From: Anastatus disparis
Lineage: Eukaryota > Arthropoda > Insecta > Hymenoptera > Eupelmidae
DNA length: 64,000 bases
NCBI GenBank assembly: GCA_017163975.1
Contig: JAFFSR010000237.1
Span: 2,108,001-2,172,000, forward strand
Direction of reading: 5' to 3'
Under the pieces are notes generated by a model that was given only the letters and a program-made list of their open reading frames with translations, made no database searches and was not told the origin of the DNA. Positions 24,660 through 37,140 of this stretch are shown here, piece by piece (positions within the stretch are counted from its first letter, which is position 1; each line of letters starts with the position of its first letter). A program made the translations under genes and the position numbers.

Positions 24660-25588
24660 TTTTTCTTAAAAATAAGATGTTTAAAAAGTTTATTTTCAAA
24701 AGAAAAACAATTTTCCATCTAAATTAATAATAAAAATGTTATATTTAACTATATAATTTTTCGTAAAAAAGATGATATACTCAGTGAAATCATATCTTTA
24801 AAAAATTTATATCTAAAAAGTATCATTAACATAAAAATAAAAATATTTTAGTATTCAAATGGGAGAAAAATATTTAAAATTTATTAAAAAATATTTATTT
24901 CATGTATGATTTCAAATAATTTTAAAAATAATATATATTTTAAAAATTTGGACAGAAAATTCTTTTTACAATGGGTTTTGCTAAGCAAATTAATTCTTTT
25001 TTAATCACGCGAAAATCGATGGTAATTTTAGATGCAAGAAAATTTTTTGCGCTTAACACGAAAGCTCCGGAAAAGTCTTCAACGAATCGCGAAAGTTTTC
25101 TTTATATGATGCACGAAAAAAGAGCATTGCTACTTAGCATAGAGAGAGAGATTTTGCGTCTCTTTCGCACACGTTAATTTTCGGGCCTCAATGAATGACT
25201 GACGCGACGTTAGCGCTCCGTCAATTAAACTATCACTTCATAGAACGCGATTGCGGTTGTTCGTATTCTTATAAAGAATGTCATTTCGAACGTAAACAAA
25301 AAGCTTGCTCGTGTTTACATTTCAATTTTAGTACATTGTTCACATTAATGTTAATTTTGGTTTTTTATTTGTAAAAGAGAATTTTACAATAATTGCAAAT
25401 GATTATCTGTTTCGAAATTTATCGGTTATATTTTTCAAATATACAAATAGCAGAACTAAATTAACGAATATTTTCATTAAATAAAGTGCTTAATAAAGTG
25501 AGAAGTATACAACGAATATTGTGATAAAAAATTTGTGTGTTATAAAACGTGTGCCTTGTCGACTTATATTAAAGCTTATTAAATAAAG
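24660..25588 (+). promoter_or_regulatory. Upstream region and non-coding first exon of A2
   Basis: Positions 24740-25160 match 55190-55560 beyond B2 (shared words AATCATATCTTTAAAAAA and AACACGAAAGCTCC). Positions 25195-25260 match 32040-32080 before A3 (GACGTTAGCGC, then AAACTATC). Positions 25500-25588 match the region before the A3 leader intron (TGTGT..AAACGTGTG). A leader exon probably ends at 25588 (AATAAAG|GTAAGG) and splices to CAG at 26060, just before the start codon. The 68-codon frame at 24971 is not conserved at 55 kb and is left out. Confidence 0.55.
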
Positions 25589-26060
25589 GTAAGGCTAATA
25601 ACTGTGACCATTATTATTATATCAAATCTAGTATTGTCATATTTTACTTGTATATTAAAAGTTTTATCGTTTTTGTTTGATTTTCATAGATTTGCTGTTA
25701 TTTTTAATATAAATTATTAAAATTGCATACATATTATTGTTCCTATTCAATAAAAAAAGTTAGCATTAATACTTTATTAAAATATTCTGGTTAATAAATT
25801 TAAAACATAGCTTTTATTCTAGATACTGTAGATATATTAAAAATATGAACAAGAATATGAATTAAGTTTGTAAGTTATTTTTATTTTACTTTTGTTCTTT
25901 TTCATAAAAAAAATTGAGAAAAATTATTATGAAAAAAAGTTGAAATTAAAAAAAAATCTTTCTAATTTATTATAAAACGATAATTTTAAACATTTTAGCT
26001 TGATTAATTGTATGTGTGTTAATATGAATATTCTATTATTTTTTTTATAATCAATTGCAG

Positions 26061-29000
26061 ATGTCTAAAAGAAGATCAAGACCTGTATGTTTGAAAGAGT
26101 TAAATACATCAAGCAGTTCAGATGAATCTGATGTTGAAATAATAATTAATGATGGAAAATTAAAAAAAATGAAAGTACATAAAAATATGAAGAAGAAAAT
26201 ATCTTCCAGGCATCCTGGTTTGGATAAAAAGAATAATACATTATTTATTAAATCAAGAACTCATTATATAAACTTAATTAAGTTTATACATTCAAAAGGA
26301 TTATATTCGTTTACAAACAATCAAATTATGGCATTAACAAGTAAAAATATAGAAGAGGCAATGACATTTAATTGTTGTTTTCCTTATCAACGAATTAAAG
26401 ACTCATTTTCAAGTGATATCTTAATATTTTTGGAAAAGTACAAAAAAGAAATCTTATTTGATTTAAAAAGTAAGTATTTATTAAATAAAAATTATTTTAT
26501 CAAAATACATGTTTCATGTTGAATTTCAGATTGGCATGAAAATCTGGAAATACCAGAGATCGATCCACAACGAAAACGTTTAAAGACTTATATAAATGAT
26601 GTAGTTGATATACTATTGAAAAGGCCAGAATTAAACAATACAGTAATTGACGTTTTGGCAATTAAAAATATCAATGATAAAGATATGAACATTATTTTAA
26701 ATGACCTTCACAAAAATGATGATGATAATTATTACAGGAATTATTTAAAACATATATTGAAGGTTCATTATAGATATTTATTTGAAATTCTAAGTAAAAA
26801 ATTAATATTTAACTTTCACGAAAATACTACAAGTCAACCAAATAAACAAGATGGTTAAGTATTTGAAAAATTTCTGTATTGCAATATTCTTTTATTAATT
26901 TAGCATTTTAAATTTTGTATACTTGTTCATTGGAAAATGATGGTAATTGATTGAAAAAATTAAAAAATTTTACAGGTTTTACCCAACTATTAAATCAGTC
27001 AACAGCATCAAATGATAATGACAATATACAAAGTATTAATGCAAATAATATTTCAAAAAATGAAGGTGAATCACAATTGAATCAACAACAAAGTAAGTCA
27101 TGTCTTTATTTTTATTATCTGTTAAATTAAAAAATGTTATATCTAAAGAGACATCAAGGTCTTTAAGATATAAAGACTTTACATCAAGTTGCTTGCATCC
27201 CTCAGGTATTAAAACGAGTCTCAATGGAGGAATAAACATGATGAAAGTATGTGAAAACATAACTACAAAGAAAGTATCTGCAAAGCATCCAGCTTTAACT
27301 AAAAAATATTTCGAGTTATTTATTCAATCAGGAACTCATTATGATGACTTGATAAAATTCATTCATTCAAAAGGATTATATTCTTTAACAAATAATCAAA
27401 TTACATTATCAACAAAACAGGATATTAAAGAGGCAATGAAATTTATTTTCAAATGCTTTGATCAACAAATTAATTTCACATTTTCAAATTATATTTTGAT
27501 ATTTCTAAAAAAATATAATAAAGAAATCTTAGATGATTTGAAAAGTAAGTATTTATTAAGTAAGATTTTTTATTTACAATATTATTTTTATTGAATTACA
27601 TAATGTTTCATAATTTTGAATTGCAGATTGGGATGAACATGAAAAATTACCAGAGAGTGATCCGCAACGAAAATTTCTAAGGATTTATATAAATGATATA
27701 GTTGATGTATTGTTAAGAGGGAAAGAATTCAGCAGCACAATAATTAACATTTTAAGAAACCAAAAAATTGATGATATAGATACAGAAATTATATTAAATG
27801 ACCTTCACAAAAATGATGATGATAATTATTACAGGGATTATTTAAAACATATATTGAGGGTTCATTATAGATATTTAATTGAAATTCTAAGTAAAAAATT
27901 AGTACTTAAATTTCGTGGAAATGTTACAAGTCACCAAAATGAACAAGATGGTTAAGTATTTAAAACATTTGTGTATTGAAATAATAATTTTTTTTATGCG
28001 TTTAGTATTGTGAAAAAATGAATAAATTAGTCTGTCATAATGGTTTTCGCATTAATTTGAAAAATATTTATATTTGTTTATTAAAAAAAGATTCTAATTA
28101 ACTTGAATTAAAAAATTTTATAGGTTTTAAAGATTTTACCCAACGATTAGATCAATCAGCAGCATTAAATAAAAATAACAATATACTAAGTATTAATCAA
28201 AATGATGTTTCAAAAAATCAAATTGAACCACAATTAATTCAACAAAAAAGTAAGTCACGTCTTAATTGTATTAATTTTTACTATAAAAAACGTTCATAAT
28301 AATTGCCTTAAAATGAAAAATTGTGCTCAAAAAGAAAATAAATCACATTTTTGTAATTTTGAAATATTGGCATTTTCATATTTAAAATTAATGGTAAATT
28401 CAATTGAAAAATATGTAAACATTTAATTTTGAAAATATCTAATTCATAGCTGTCTATTACGAACTCAATCATTCTACAATATTTCTAATAACAGAAATAC
28501 TTGCAAATATGTATTAAACAAAATTTTCACAAAGTGAGGTCTAAGTAACTCATTCGGTAGAGCGATGGATTAATAATCTCGAGTTTCTGAGTTCGAATCC
28601 CGCTCTTCACGTCCGATTGATACAAGCACCACTTACATCACAAATACGCTGATGATCTCTGTCGCTAATCAGCATCGCAATGATAGCATAAACATAGTAA
28701 TGTTAAAAAAAATAAAAAAAAGAGTTTTCACAAAGTAATGACTTATATAATTTTTTCATCATATTATTATTCAATATTAGCTATAATAGCTATAAAATAT
28801 TTATTAAATACATTTTAGATTCTAAAGAAGAAAATGAAAATAATTTTATATTGTATTATTTTTCTCCAGAATCTGATAAAAAACCTAGTAAATCTAACAC
28901 AAAAACATTACATGATTTAATTTATTTGTGATTACTAGATTTACTAACAAAACTTTTTTTAGGTGTAGCAGATACAACAGATCCAAAATTACAAGAAAAA

Positions 29001-29751
29001 ATAATAAATAATAACAATCAGAAACCAACAGTAAATGAACTATCATCACAGATTCCTGAAAACATTATATCATCTAGTAGTTTAATCGGATCTCGTGAAT
29101 CTTTGGAAATCACCTCTAGTCAGATTATTGATTGCATAACAAAAAATTTAGAAGACCCAGATATCATTACAATTGATGATTCTGATGATGAGTTACTAAC
29201 AAATGTTAAAGTTGAGGAAAATAATAAAGGTAAATTACATTTTTTAATTAATTCATTGTTTCATATCTTTAATTTATAAATCTTTGATTTTAAAGACGAT
29301 GATATAAGCAGCGAAATTTTTGCTACATTAATGAATAATGAAATTTTTTTACGATGGGATGAAATAAAGGATAAATATTTGATTAAATTCATATTGAATA
29401 ATCCTAATGATCTACAGAAAGATTGTGTAAGTAAATGAAATTTATTATCTTTAATGAGTTTATCATTTATCAAATATTTAATTTCAATAATAATTTCATG
29501 ACTTGATTTTTATGGTAAATAAATATTTGTAGACTTACAAAAAGCTACTAATCCTTGAGCCCCAGATCTTTAAAGGATTCACACCAGAAAATTTGAGAAA
29601 AAGAAAAGATCATTTGGCTAATAGTTATGAATATTTATTGAAACTTTGTGGATCTGAAAAAATAAATACAAAGGAAGACAAAGTTGTATTTGAAGCAAGA
29701 ATAGAATCATTAATTTCCATAATGAATTTTAGTTTCAAGTCGGAAGGTTAG
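26061..29751 (+). CDS. A-type modular gene A2, complete
   Basis: Ten exons: 26061-26469, 26530-26853, 26976-27092, 27149-27544, 27627-27950, 28124-28249, 28819-28887, 28963-29229, 29296-29426 and 29533-29751, about 793 residues. The start ATG follows a leader acceptor directly. Order of parts: Ser-rich acidic head (SSSSDESDVEIIIND, itself SIM-like), domain 1 with RHPGL and GLYSFTNNQI, domain 2 ending in an LSKKL helix, linker, a second copy of all three, exon 7, an acidic linker with IITIDDSDDE, and the C-terminal domain (LRWDEIKDKYLIKFI; PENLRKRKDHL). All junctions are in phase. Domains 1 and 2 look helical. Only this copy keeps exon 7. Function unknown; the SIM-like core suggests a nuclear SUMO partner, which is inference. 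Confidence 0.85.
28540..28722 (+). mobile_element. SINE family 2 in an A2 intron, with target duplication
   Basis: A tRNA-like head (B-box GAGTTCGAATCCCGC), a body with GATTGATACAAGCACCAC, and an A-rich end. It is flanked by TTTTCACAAAGT at 28524-28535 and 28725-28736. The matching A1 intron has one such sequence and no insert, so this copy came in after the genes duplicated. Confidence 0.85.
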
Positions 29752-29984
29752 TCAAGGGAAGGATTTACTACAAATTAAGTTATGAACTTAAATGTGCAGT
29801 TTTTAAGACATGAAAGATATTAAGAGTTGTATTTTGTAATTAAGATTGTAAGTTATCTAATGAAACAATTATTCATTAAGTTTAATAAATTATTTTGATG
29901 TGTAGATAGTATTGTTCATTTTTCAATATAAAAATCCACTCTAAGAGAAAGTAATAAGACAAAAAGATGATTTGCAATCAAAGG

Positions 29985-30188
29985 TCGTTAGTGGCTCAGT
30001 CGGTAGAGCGATGGATTCGTAATCTCGAGGTCCCGAGTTCGAATCCCGCTCTCGGCGGCCGATTGATACAAGCACCACTGTACGTTACATGTGCTTTGTT
30101 CACAAACACATTCATGACCTTCGTCGCTAATTAGTATCGCAACGATAGCAAAAATACAGCGACGTTAAATAAAATAAAAAAAAAAAAA
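29985..30188 (+). mobile_element. SINE family 2, least decayed copy
   Basis: The head has A-box TGGCTCAGTCGG, B-box AGTTCGAATCC and a Thr(CGT)-like anticodon loop TTCGTAA. The body runs through GTACGTTACATGTGCTTTG to GACGTTAAATAAAAT and poly(A). The acceptor stem does not close, so it is not a tRNA gene. Confidence 0.85.
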
Positions 30189-30372
30189 TAATAAATGCAC
30201 CTTTATTTAATTTTTATTTTATTTAGTTAGAGTTTTTCACAGTAATCATATTACAGTATTAGCCATAATCATACAAAAATAATTTGGCTTTAAAATTTTT
30301 TAAAATAAGTACATTATTATTTCCTTAGTGTTAAATAAATATTCCATTAAAAATCAATACAAACCACAATTA

Positions 30373-30510
30373 ATGAAACTTATGCTTCCATTAGCATTAC
30401 TAAGCTCTGTATTATACAGTGTAGCAAAGTTTAATCGTGGAAAGTTTATTGATATTTTCGGCAAACCAAAAATATTACTGTTAGAGTTAGTAATACTGCA
30501 TAATTTTTAG
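30373..30510 (+). CDS. Small ORF with signal-peptide-like N-terminus, downstream of A2
   Basis: 45 residues starting MKLMLPLALLSSVLYSVA, which would suit a secretion signal, then FNRGKFIDIFGK and a hydrophobic end. The open frame extends upstream to 30328, but homology with 3360 and 43718 starts at this methionine. It has no cysteine framework. A decayed secreted-peptide gene or a chance frame inside a repeated 3' region are both possible. Confidence 0.35.
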   Translation: MKLMLPLALLSSVLYSVAKFNRGKFIDIFGKPKILLLELVILHNF

Positions 30511-31320
30511 ATCATTTTAATCCTACCGAAGCTTGATCTTGGGAACAGATTGATAATAATTTTTGTTTTAATATGTGCTTTTTAAAAATTTTTAAATTTA
30601 TTTTCATGAAACGATATTTATTCATAATATAATTTGTATTTTTAATAATAACATTAATTTATGCATAATTGGTATTGGTATTGCATAAACGAATTTTTTA
30701 TATAAACAAAATATTTTACTTACTATATCTTTGTTTAATTTTTTCATTTATTTTTCTTAAATAATAGTATAGTAAAATATTTTAGAAATATTTTGTAAAT
30801 GAAGAATATTACGACAATGATTCAACTCTTGTTTTATTCGATGGCTATATAAATTATTTATGTGAAAAATTCAAATTTACGTGTTTTTTACTTGAACATT
30901 GATTTTATAGGACAAATCATCCATTACCGTTTTTTAAAGCCATTCATTGCAAAATATACTGATAAATAATGGTAAAATTTTTTGTTTGCTGGATATCAAT
31001 AGTGATGAAATTAAATTATAATTATAAATATGTTTCATCTAATATTAGTATTGAAATTATATAAAGCTTTTATTAAAAGTTTATAGGTATACCGAATATT
31101 AATCGGTATATAGAAAAAAATGTTCTAGTAAAAATTACCAACAACCTACAGTAAAAATTGTCAAAAATCTTAATTACGATAAAAAAATTACCATAATTCA
31201 CTGTAAAATTTGTTAGTAACGTAGAAATTTTCAGTGTTTTTATAATTATTTTATTATAATTTTTTTTCACGTGCCGATTAGTCGCAAATATCAATATTAA
31301 CGTTAATTCGTAATTAAAAT
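30511..31320. other. Intergenic, nothing recognised
   Basis: AT-rich DNA; the first 60 bases still match 3480-3545 downstream of A1. No gene seen. Confidence 0.45.
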
Positions 31321-31324
31321 GAAA

Positions 31325-31493
31325 CAGTGGCTCAGTCGGCAGAGCAATGAATTTGTAAAAAGATGGTCCGAGTTTGAATCCCGGTCTCGTCCGATTGATA
31401 GAACACCACCATTCGTTATATGTGCTTTGGTTATAAAAACTGGAGATTTAGCATCGCAATGCATAAATTTGGCGATGTTAAATAAAATAAAAA
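31325..31493 (+). mobile_element. SINE family 2, truncated and diverged
   Basis: Starts GTGGCTCAGTCGGCAGAGC and continues through CCGATTGATAGAACACCACC to GGCGATGTTAAATAAAAT. The anticodon-loop region is mutated, and parts of the middle are deleted. Confidence 0.8.
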
Positions 31494-32034
31494 TTTAAAT
31501 CATCCACATTTCTTCTTTTTTTCTGAACTAGGATTTCAGCTCAGAAAATCTTGTATTACTCGAATACTTTTGAAGCATTTGCTTGCTAATTTTATCTTAG
31601 AGTTACAATCAGTTTTATTGTATCCGATTTTTGTCAATAAAAATTCAATCAAAAGATTTTTATTAATAAATTTCATTTAATTTTCCTGTACAAGCTATTT
31701 AATCATATTGTGCTCCCGAGTTGCATACAGTGTTATAATCCCACCTCAATCGTGGCTACTTTATTAATTTAAAAAAAGCGGGCTCAAATGGAAAAAATTT
31801 TTTTATGGAAATTTTCAATTATTTATTCAATTTTATAAGTTTTTGATTTTGCGGGAAAAATAAAAGTTAGCGGGGAAAAAAGTTCTTATCTCTCGCTAAA
31901 TTTTAGATCTAAGATATGCCTTTCTTTCGTCCTGTTTTTGTTTTAATAAAGTGGTTATTGCTATTGAGGTCGAAATGAAAGAATATAAAACAAATTTTTT
32001 TCAAATAAAAGAATAAAAGAATTGTTACTTTTAT

Positions 32035-32512
32035 GTCGAATGACTAACGACGTTAGCGCCGCCTTTACATGAAACTATCGCGCACGCCGCACGCCTCTTG
32101 ATTAAATTCTAAGAAGGTCAGTTTGTGTTTGAGTGCAGCTAATTTGCGTGATTTTCATTTTATTAAAAAGAAGCTTTTTATTTTTATTCGTTAAAGAAAT
32201 AATAATAGTTGCAAGTGATTTATTGTGAAATTTATAAATCTAATTTTTTTAAATGTAAAAAATATTAGAACTTTATAAATTAATCGCTTATAACTTGTAT
32301 AAAGAATATCTTCATAAAACGGCGTTAAAGTAAAATAAAATATATAAGTTTAGAAAAGTAATTCAAATAAATTTTCAATGGAAGATTAGAGGCGTACAGC
32401 AAATTGTTATAAAAAAATTGTGTGCTGTGAAACGTGTGCTTTGTCAACTCAAAGTTTTTAAATAATATTTTATGAAGATTAAAAATTTTTCATACAAATT
32501 TATTGATTAAAG
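32035..32512 (+). promoter_or_regulatory. Upstream region and leader exon of A3
   Basis: GACGTTAGCGCC, AAACTATCGC and AAACGTGTGCTTTGTC are shared with the region before A2. The stretch is less AT-rich than its surroundings. A TCAGTTTG at about 32117 would suit an initiator. The leader probably ends GATTAAAG|GTAAAA at 32512, and its acceptor is TTTTTTTCAG ending at 32893. Confidence 0.5.
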
Positions 32513-32995
32513 GTAAAACTAATAACTATGATTAGTATTATCATATTTTACTTGTATATTAGTCATTTTATGATTGTTTTGTTTAATTTTCATAGATTTG
32601 CTATCTTTAATATAGTATTAAAATTGTTCCTATTGCATTTATAAAAAGTTCAAAACAATACTTTAAGAAAATATTGTAATCTATTTTAAATATAATTTTC
32701 ATTGAGAAAATTAAATCAATTAAAAATATGAATAAGAATACGAATTATATTAAGTTTATAAAAATTATTTTTATTTTACTTTTGTTCTTGAAATTAGAAA
32801 ATTGAGAGAAATTATTGTTAAAGAAATGATGATATTAAAAAAAAAACTCGATTAATTTTAAATCTGTTAATGTGGATATTCTTTTTTTTTCAGTTAATTG
32901 TATATATCTAAAATATATAAGCCTTTAACTTATAAATGTAAAGTAGCTCGGATTCCTCATATTCCTCAGATTCCTCAGATATCGAAATAAGTAAC

Positions 32996-35900
32996 ATGGA
33001 AGAAACTGATAGAATGATGAAAAGAATGAAAAAATGTATAGAAATTGAGGCAAAGGAAATATCTTGTAGACATCCAGGCTTAACTAAAAATAATAATAGA
33101 TTATTTATTGGTTCAATAACACATTATATTAACTTAATTAAATTGATTTATTCAAATGGATTATATTCATTGACAAATAATGAAATTACATCATTAAAGA
33201 GACAGAATATCTTAGAGACAGCCACCTTGAATTCTAAATCTCCTTATCAATCATACAATGCAATATTTTCAAGTGATATTTCATTATTTTTGAAAAAATA
33301 TGATAAAGAAATCTTAGAGGATTTAAAAAGTAAGTATTTATTAAAAGTTAATATTTATATTATTTACTAAATTATTAAAATACATGTTATATGTTATATA
33401 ATGTTTATTTGCAGATTGGCATAAAAATCTGAAATCACCAGAAGTTGATCCTCAGAGAAAACGTCTAAGGAGTTATTTAGGTGATATAGTTGATGTAATA
33501 TTAAAAAGACAAGAATCAAGCCGTATAATAATTGACATTATAGTAAACCAAAACATCAATTATGAAGATATGAACATTATTTTAAATATTATTCATAAAG
33601 ATGATGATCTAGATTATTACATGAAATACTTAAAATACATATCAAGTTGTCATAAAAAATCTTTGATTGATACTCTATGTGAAAAATTAGTATTTCAAAT
33701 TTACGAGAATGCTAAAAGTCACCTGAAGAAACAAAATGGTTAAGTATTTAAGCCATTTGTGTATTGAAATATTTTTTTATTCATTTAATATTTTTAAAAA
33801 ATAACACTGAAATAATTATTCTTTTATTAGCTTGAAATTTTTTATGCTTGTTCATAAAAAAAAGAATAAAATTTATTTAAATCATTTAAACATTTTATAG
33901 GTTTTACTCAACCATCAAGTCACTCAACAGCTTTAAATAAAAATGACAATACTCCAAATATTAGTGAAAATAATAATTTTTCAAAAAATGACAGTGGATC
34001 ACAATTGAATGAACAAAAAAGTAAGTCATGTCTTTATTATTTTTTAGTATGAAAAACTTTCATAATAAGTAAATATCTAAAGAAATATCAGGACCTTTGA
34101 ATTATAAAGATTTAAATGTATCAAATTGTTTACATTTCTCAGATAATCAAACAAGTACAAACGGAACAATAAATGTACATCAAAATAGAAAGACAAAGGA
34201 AGTATCCTCCAGGCATCCAGGTTTAACTAAAAATGATTTTGAATTATTTATTAAATCAGATACCCATTATATTGACCTAGTCAATTTCATACGTTTTCAT
34301 GGATTATATTCTTTGACAAATAATAAAATTACATTATTATCAAAACAGCATATAGAAGAGGCAATGCAATTCATTTTTATACGTCCTGATCAGCAAATTA
34401 AAAGTACATTTTCAAATAATATTTTAATATTTTTAAAAAAATATAATAAAGAAATCTTAGATGATATAAAAAGTAAGTACTTACAAACTATAAGTTATTA
34501 TTTGTATTAATGTTTTTATTAAAATACTTAAAATTTCATAATGTTTAATTGCAGATTGGGATGAAAATGAAGTATCACCAAAAACTGATCCCCAAAAAAA
34601 ACTTTTAGTGACGTATATAAATATCATAGTTCATGTATTATTAAAAAAACAAGAACTGAGCAGAACAATTATTGACATTTTAAAACACAAAAAAATCAAT
34701 CATATAGATATGAATATCATATTGAATGACATTCATAAAGATAGTGATCTTAATTATTACAGAAATTATTTAGAATATATGTTGAGGGCTCATTACAAAT
34801 CTATGATTATGGTTCTATGTAAAAAATTAGTATCTAAATTGCACAAAAATGCCACTAATCACCAAAATAAAGAAGGTAATTAAGTATTTCAAACATTTGT
34901 TTATTAAAATAAAATATTTTATTCATTTAGTATATAAAAAAAATAAATAAATTAAATTATTACTGTAATAATAATTTTTGCATTAGCTTTAAATTCCTTA
35001 TATTTCTTAATTGAAAAAAAATTGTATTTGACTTGAAAAATTAAAAAATTTTATAGGTTTTACTCAACCATTAAATCAATCAACTGCATCCAATAAAAAT
35101 AACAATACACCAAGTATTAATAAAAATGAAAATGTTTCAAAACAAGATGACAAATCAGAATTGGAGCAACAAAAAAGTAAGTCACATCTTTATTTTTATT
35201 ATCTTCTTACATACAAATTTTTTATAATACTTACATTAATATAAAAAATACCTAACTTAGAGTTATTGGTTGCAAAATAAATTGTTCTATAATATTTTTC
35301 ATACCAGAATATGCACTACATTTAATTTTTACATAGTACGACTCATAATTTTTTTAACATATTATTATACATGTCCAACTACAATAGCTATGAAATATTT
35401 ATTATTAATATGTTTTATATCCTAACAAAGAAGACGAAAATTATTTTTTTTTATTCTTCTCCAGAATCTAATAATAAAGAGCCTACTTAATCTAACAAAA
35501 GAAAATAACATTAATTTATTTATTTATAATTACTAATTTCACTAATACAACTTTTTTTAGGTGCAGAGAATACAGTAGATCAAAAATCACAAGAAAAAAT
35601 GGTAGAGAATTATAATAAATCAAAAGTTATTAAACATTCATCAGAAATTGTTGAAAATATAATATCATCTACAAGTGTAATCAAAGCTTGTGAATCTTCA
35701 CAAATTACTTCCAGTCAGATTATTGCTTCTGTAACAGAAAATTTTGAAAACCAAAGTTCTTCAAAACTGAATAATGAAATCATTATAATTAATGATTCTG
35801 ATGATGAATTACAAACAAATGTCGAAGCTAAGGAAAATAATGAAGGTAAATTGAATTTTTTATTAATTTGATTGTTTCATATCTCTGATTTATTAATTTT

Positions 35901-36376
35901 TAATTTTGAAGATGATGATATTACCAGCGAAATTTTTAATTCATTAATGAACAATGAAATGTTATTAGAATGGGATGAAATAAAAGATAAACATTTAATA
36001 AAATTCATATTGGATAATCCGGGGAATCTACAGAAAGATTGTGTAAGTAAATGAAATTTTATTATTTTTCAATTGATTTATCATCAATCAAATATTTCAT
36101 TTCAGTAATCATTTCATGATTTTATATAAATTGATTTTTATGATAAATCAATGTTTCTAGACTTATAATAAGTTATTAATGCTAAAGCCCAAGATCTTTG
36201 AAGGATTTAAACCAGAAAATTTGAGAAAAAGAAAAGACCAATTAGCAAATAATTATGAGTACTTGATTAAACTTTGTGGATTTGAAAAAATAAGAACTGA
36301 GGAAGAAAAAGTTATTTTTAACAACAGAATAAAATCACTGAGGAAATTAATCACTGTCAAGATGGAAGTAGATTAA
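32996..36376 (+). CDS. A-type modular gene A3
   Basis: Nine exons: 32996-33329, 33415-33738, 33901-34020, 34083-34472, 34555-34875, 35057-35176, 35561-35845, 35912-36042 and 36161-36376, about 746 residues. It has two domain 1/domain 2/linker modules, then an acidic linker with EIIIINDSDDE and the C-terminal domain ending KMEVD. The A2 start codon is here ATA (32904-32906), so I start at the next in-frame ATG, MEETDRMMKRMKK; the protein lacks the Ser-rich head. Exon 7 is dead. The second module is closest to A1. The acceptor of exon 34083-34472 is the same weak AAAG as in A1 and A2. The frame is otherwise clean. Confidence 0.82.
35405..35490 (+). pseudogene. Dead exon 7 of gene A3
   Basis: Homologous to 28819-28887. 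The acceptor changed from TTTTAGATTC to TTTTATATCC, and the donor carries the same CCTACTTAAT change as A1, with an in-frame TAA. Confidence 0.7.
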
Positions 36377-36550
36377 TAAACATTTCACATAAAGTATTTG
36401 AAACAAGTAAGTTTTAAATGAAAAATTTAAATAATATTATTTTTATTTAAATGCAACATTTATTACAAGTTAAGTTATGAACTTAAATGTACATTGGCTC
36501 ATAAGAGAGCTTGAGAGGGATATTTTATTAACTAAGATTGTAAGTTACTT

Positions 36551-36556
36551 AATAAA
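36551..36556 (+). terminator. Likely polyadenylation signal of A3
   Basis: AATAAA in a 3' block shared with the other family genes (AAGATTGTAAGTTACTTAAT just before). B2 has the equivalent at 54610-54615. Confidence 0.5.
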
Positions 36557-36559
36557 ACA

Positions 36560-37140
36560 TTTGTTCACTAAGTTTGTAAATTTTATAATAAATTATTTTT
36601 ATGTGTATGTTTTTTTTAATTATAAAAATCATCACTTTAAGGGAAATTGATATAAGACAAAAAAATAATTTCAAATAAACTCAATTTTAATGTCAGTGAT
36701 GAAATATCAAATTTATCTTTATTTAATTTTTATTCCATTTAAGCAAAAACTAAATTATTATAATAAAATATATATCAAAATATTTAATTACTATTGCATA
36801 AAAATACTACGTAACTTATCGCATTATGTTATGCATAGTTCAATAAAAACAGTCTCGAACGTCCCAAAAACCTACTTTTGTTTTGTTTATTTATTTGCAT
36901 CTATTTATTATATTTATTTATCATATATCTGCTTTTTAAGATTTTTGTTTTTTGCAATTATTTTATTATCAATATTTTATTATTCTTATATTTTATTATT
37001 TATCATTATTCGATTAATTATTCATTGATAAATTTGTATGTTATATTTTTTTAGTTTGTTTATTATTAAATTATTAATTAATTATTCAATCATTATATAT
37101 TTTTTATTAAATTATTTAATTATAACACGAAAAATTTTTT
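36560..37140. other. A3 downstream, low-complexity AT-rich DNA
   Basis: Mostly runs of TATT and TTAT. The 112-codon frame at 36690 is a product of this composition (Tyr, Ile, Phe, Leu only) and has no homologue beside the other genes. Confidence 0.5.

Noticed and set aside
24971..25177. 68-codon open frame upstream of A2
   Set aside because: The homologous region at 55.4 kb does not keep the frame; it is better explained as promoter sequence.
29987..30060. tRNA-Thr(CGT) gene
   Set aside because: Same reason: no closing acceptor stem, and the same body follows in five copies.
36690..37028. 112-codon open frame
   Set aside because: Low-complexity Tyr/Ile/Phe/Leu translation of AT-rich DNA with no homologue at the other family genes.
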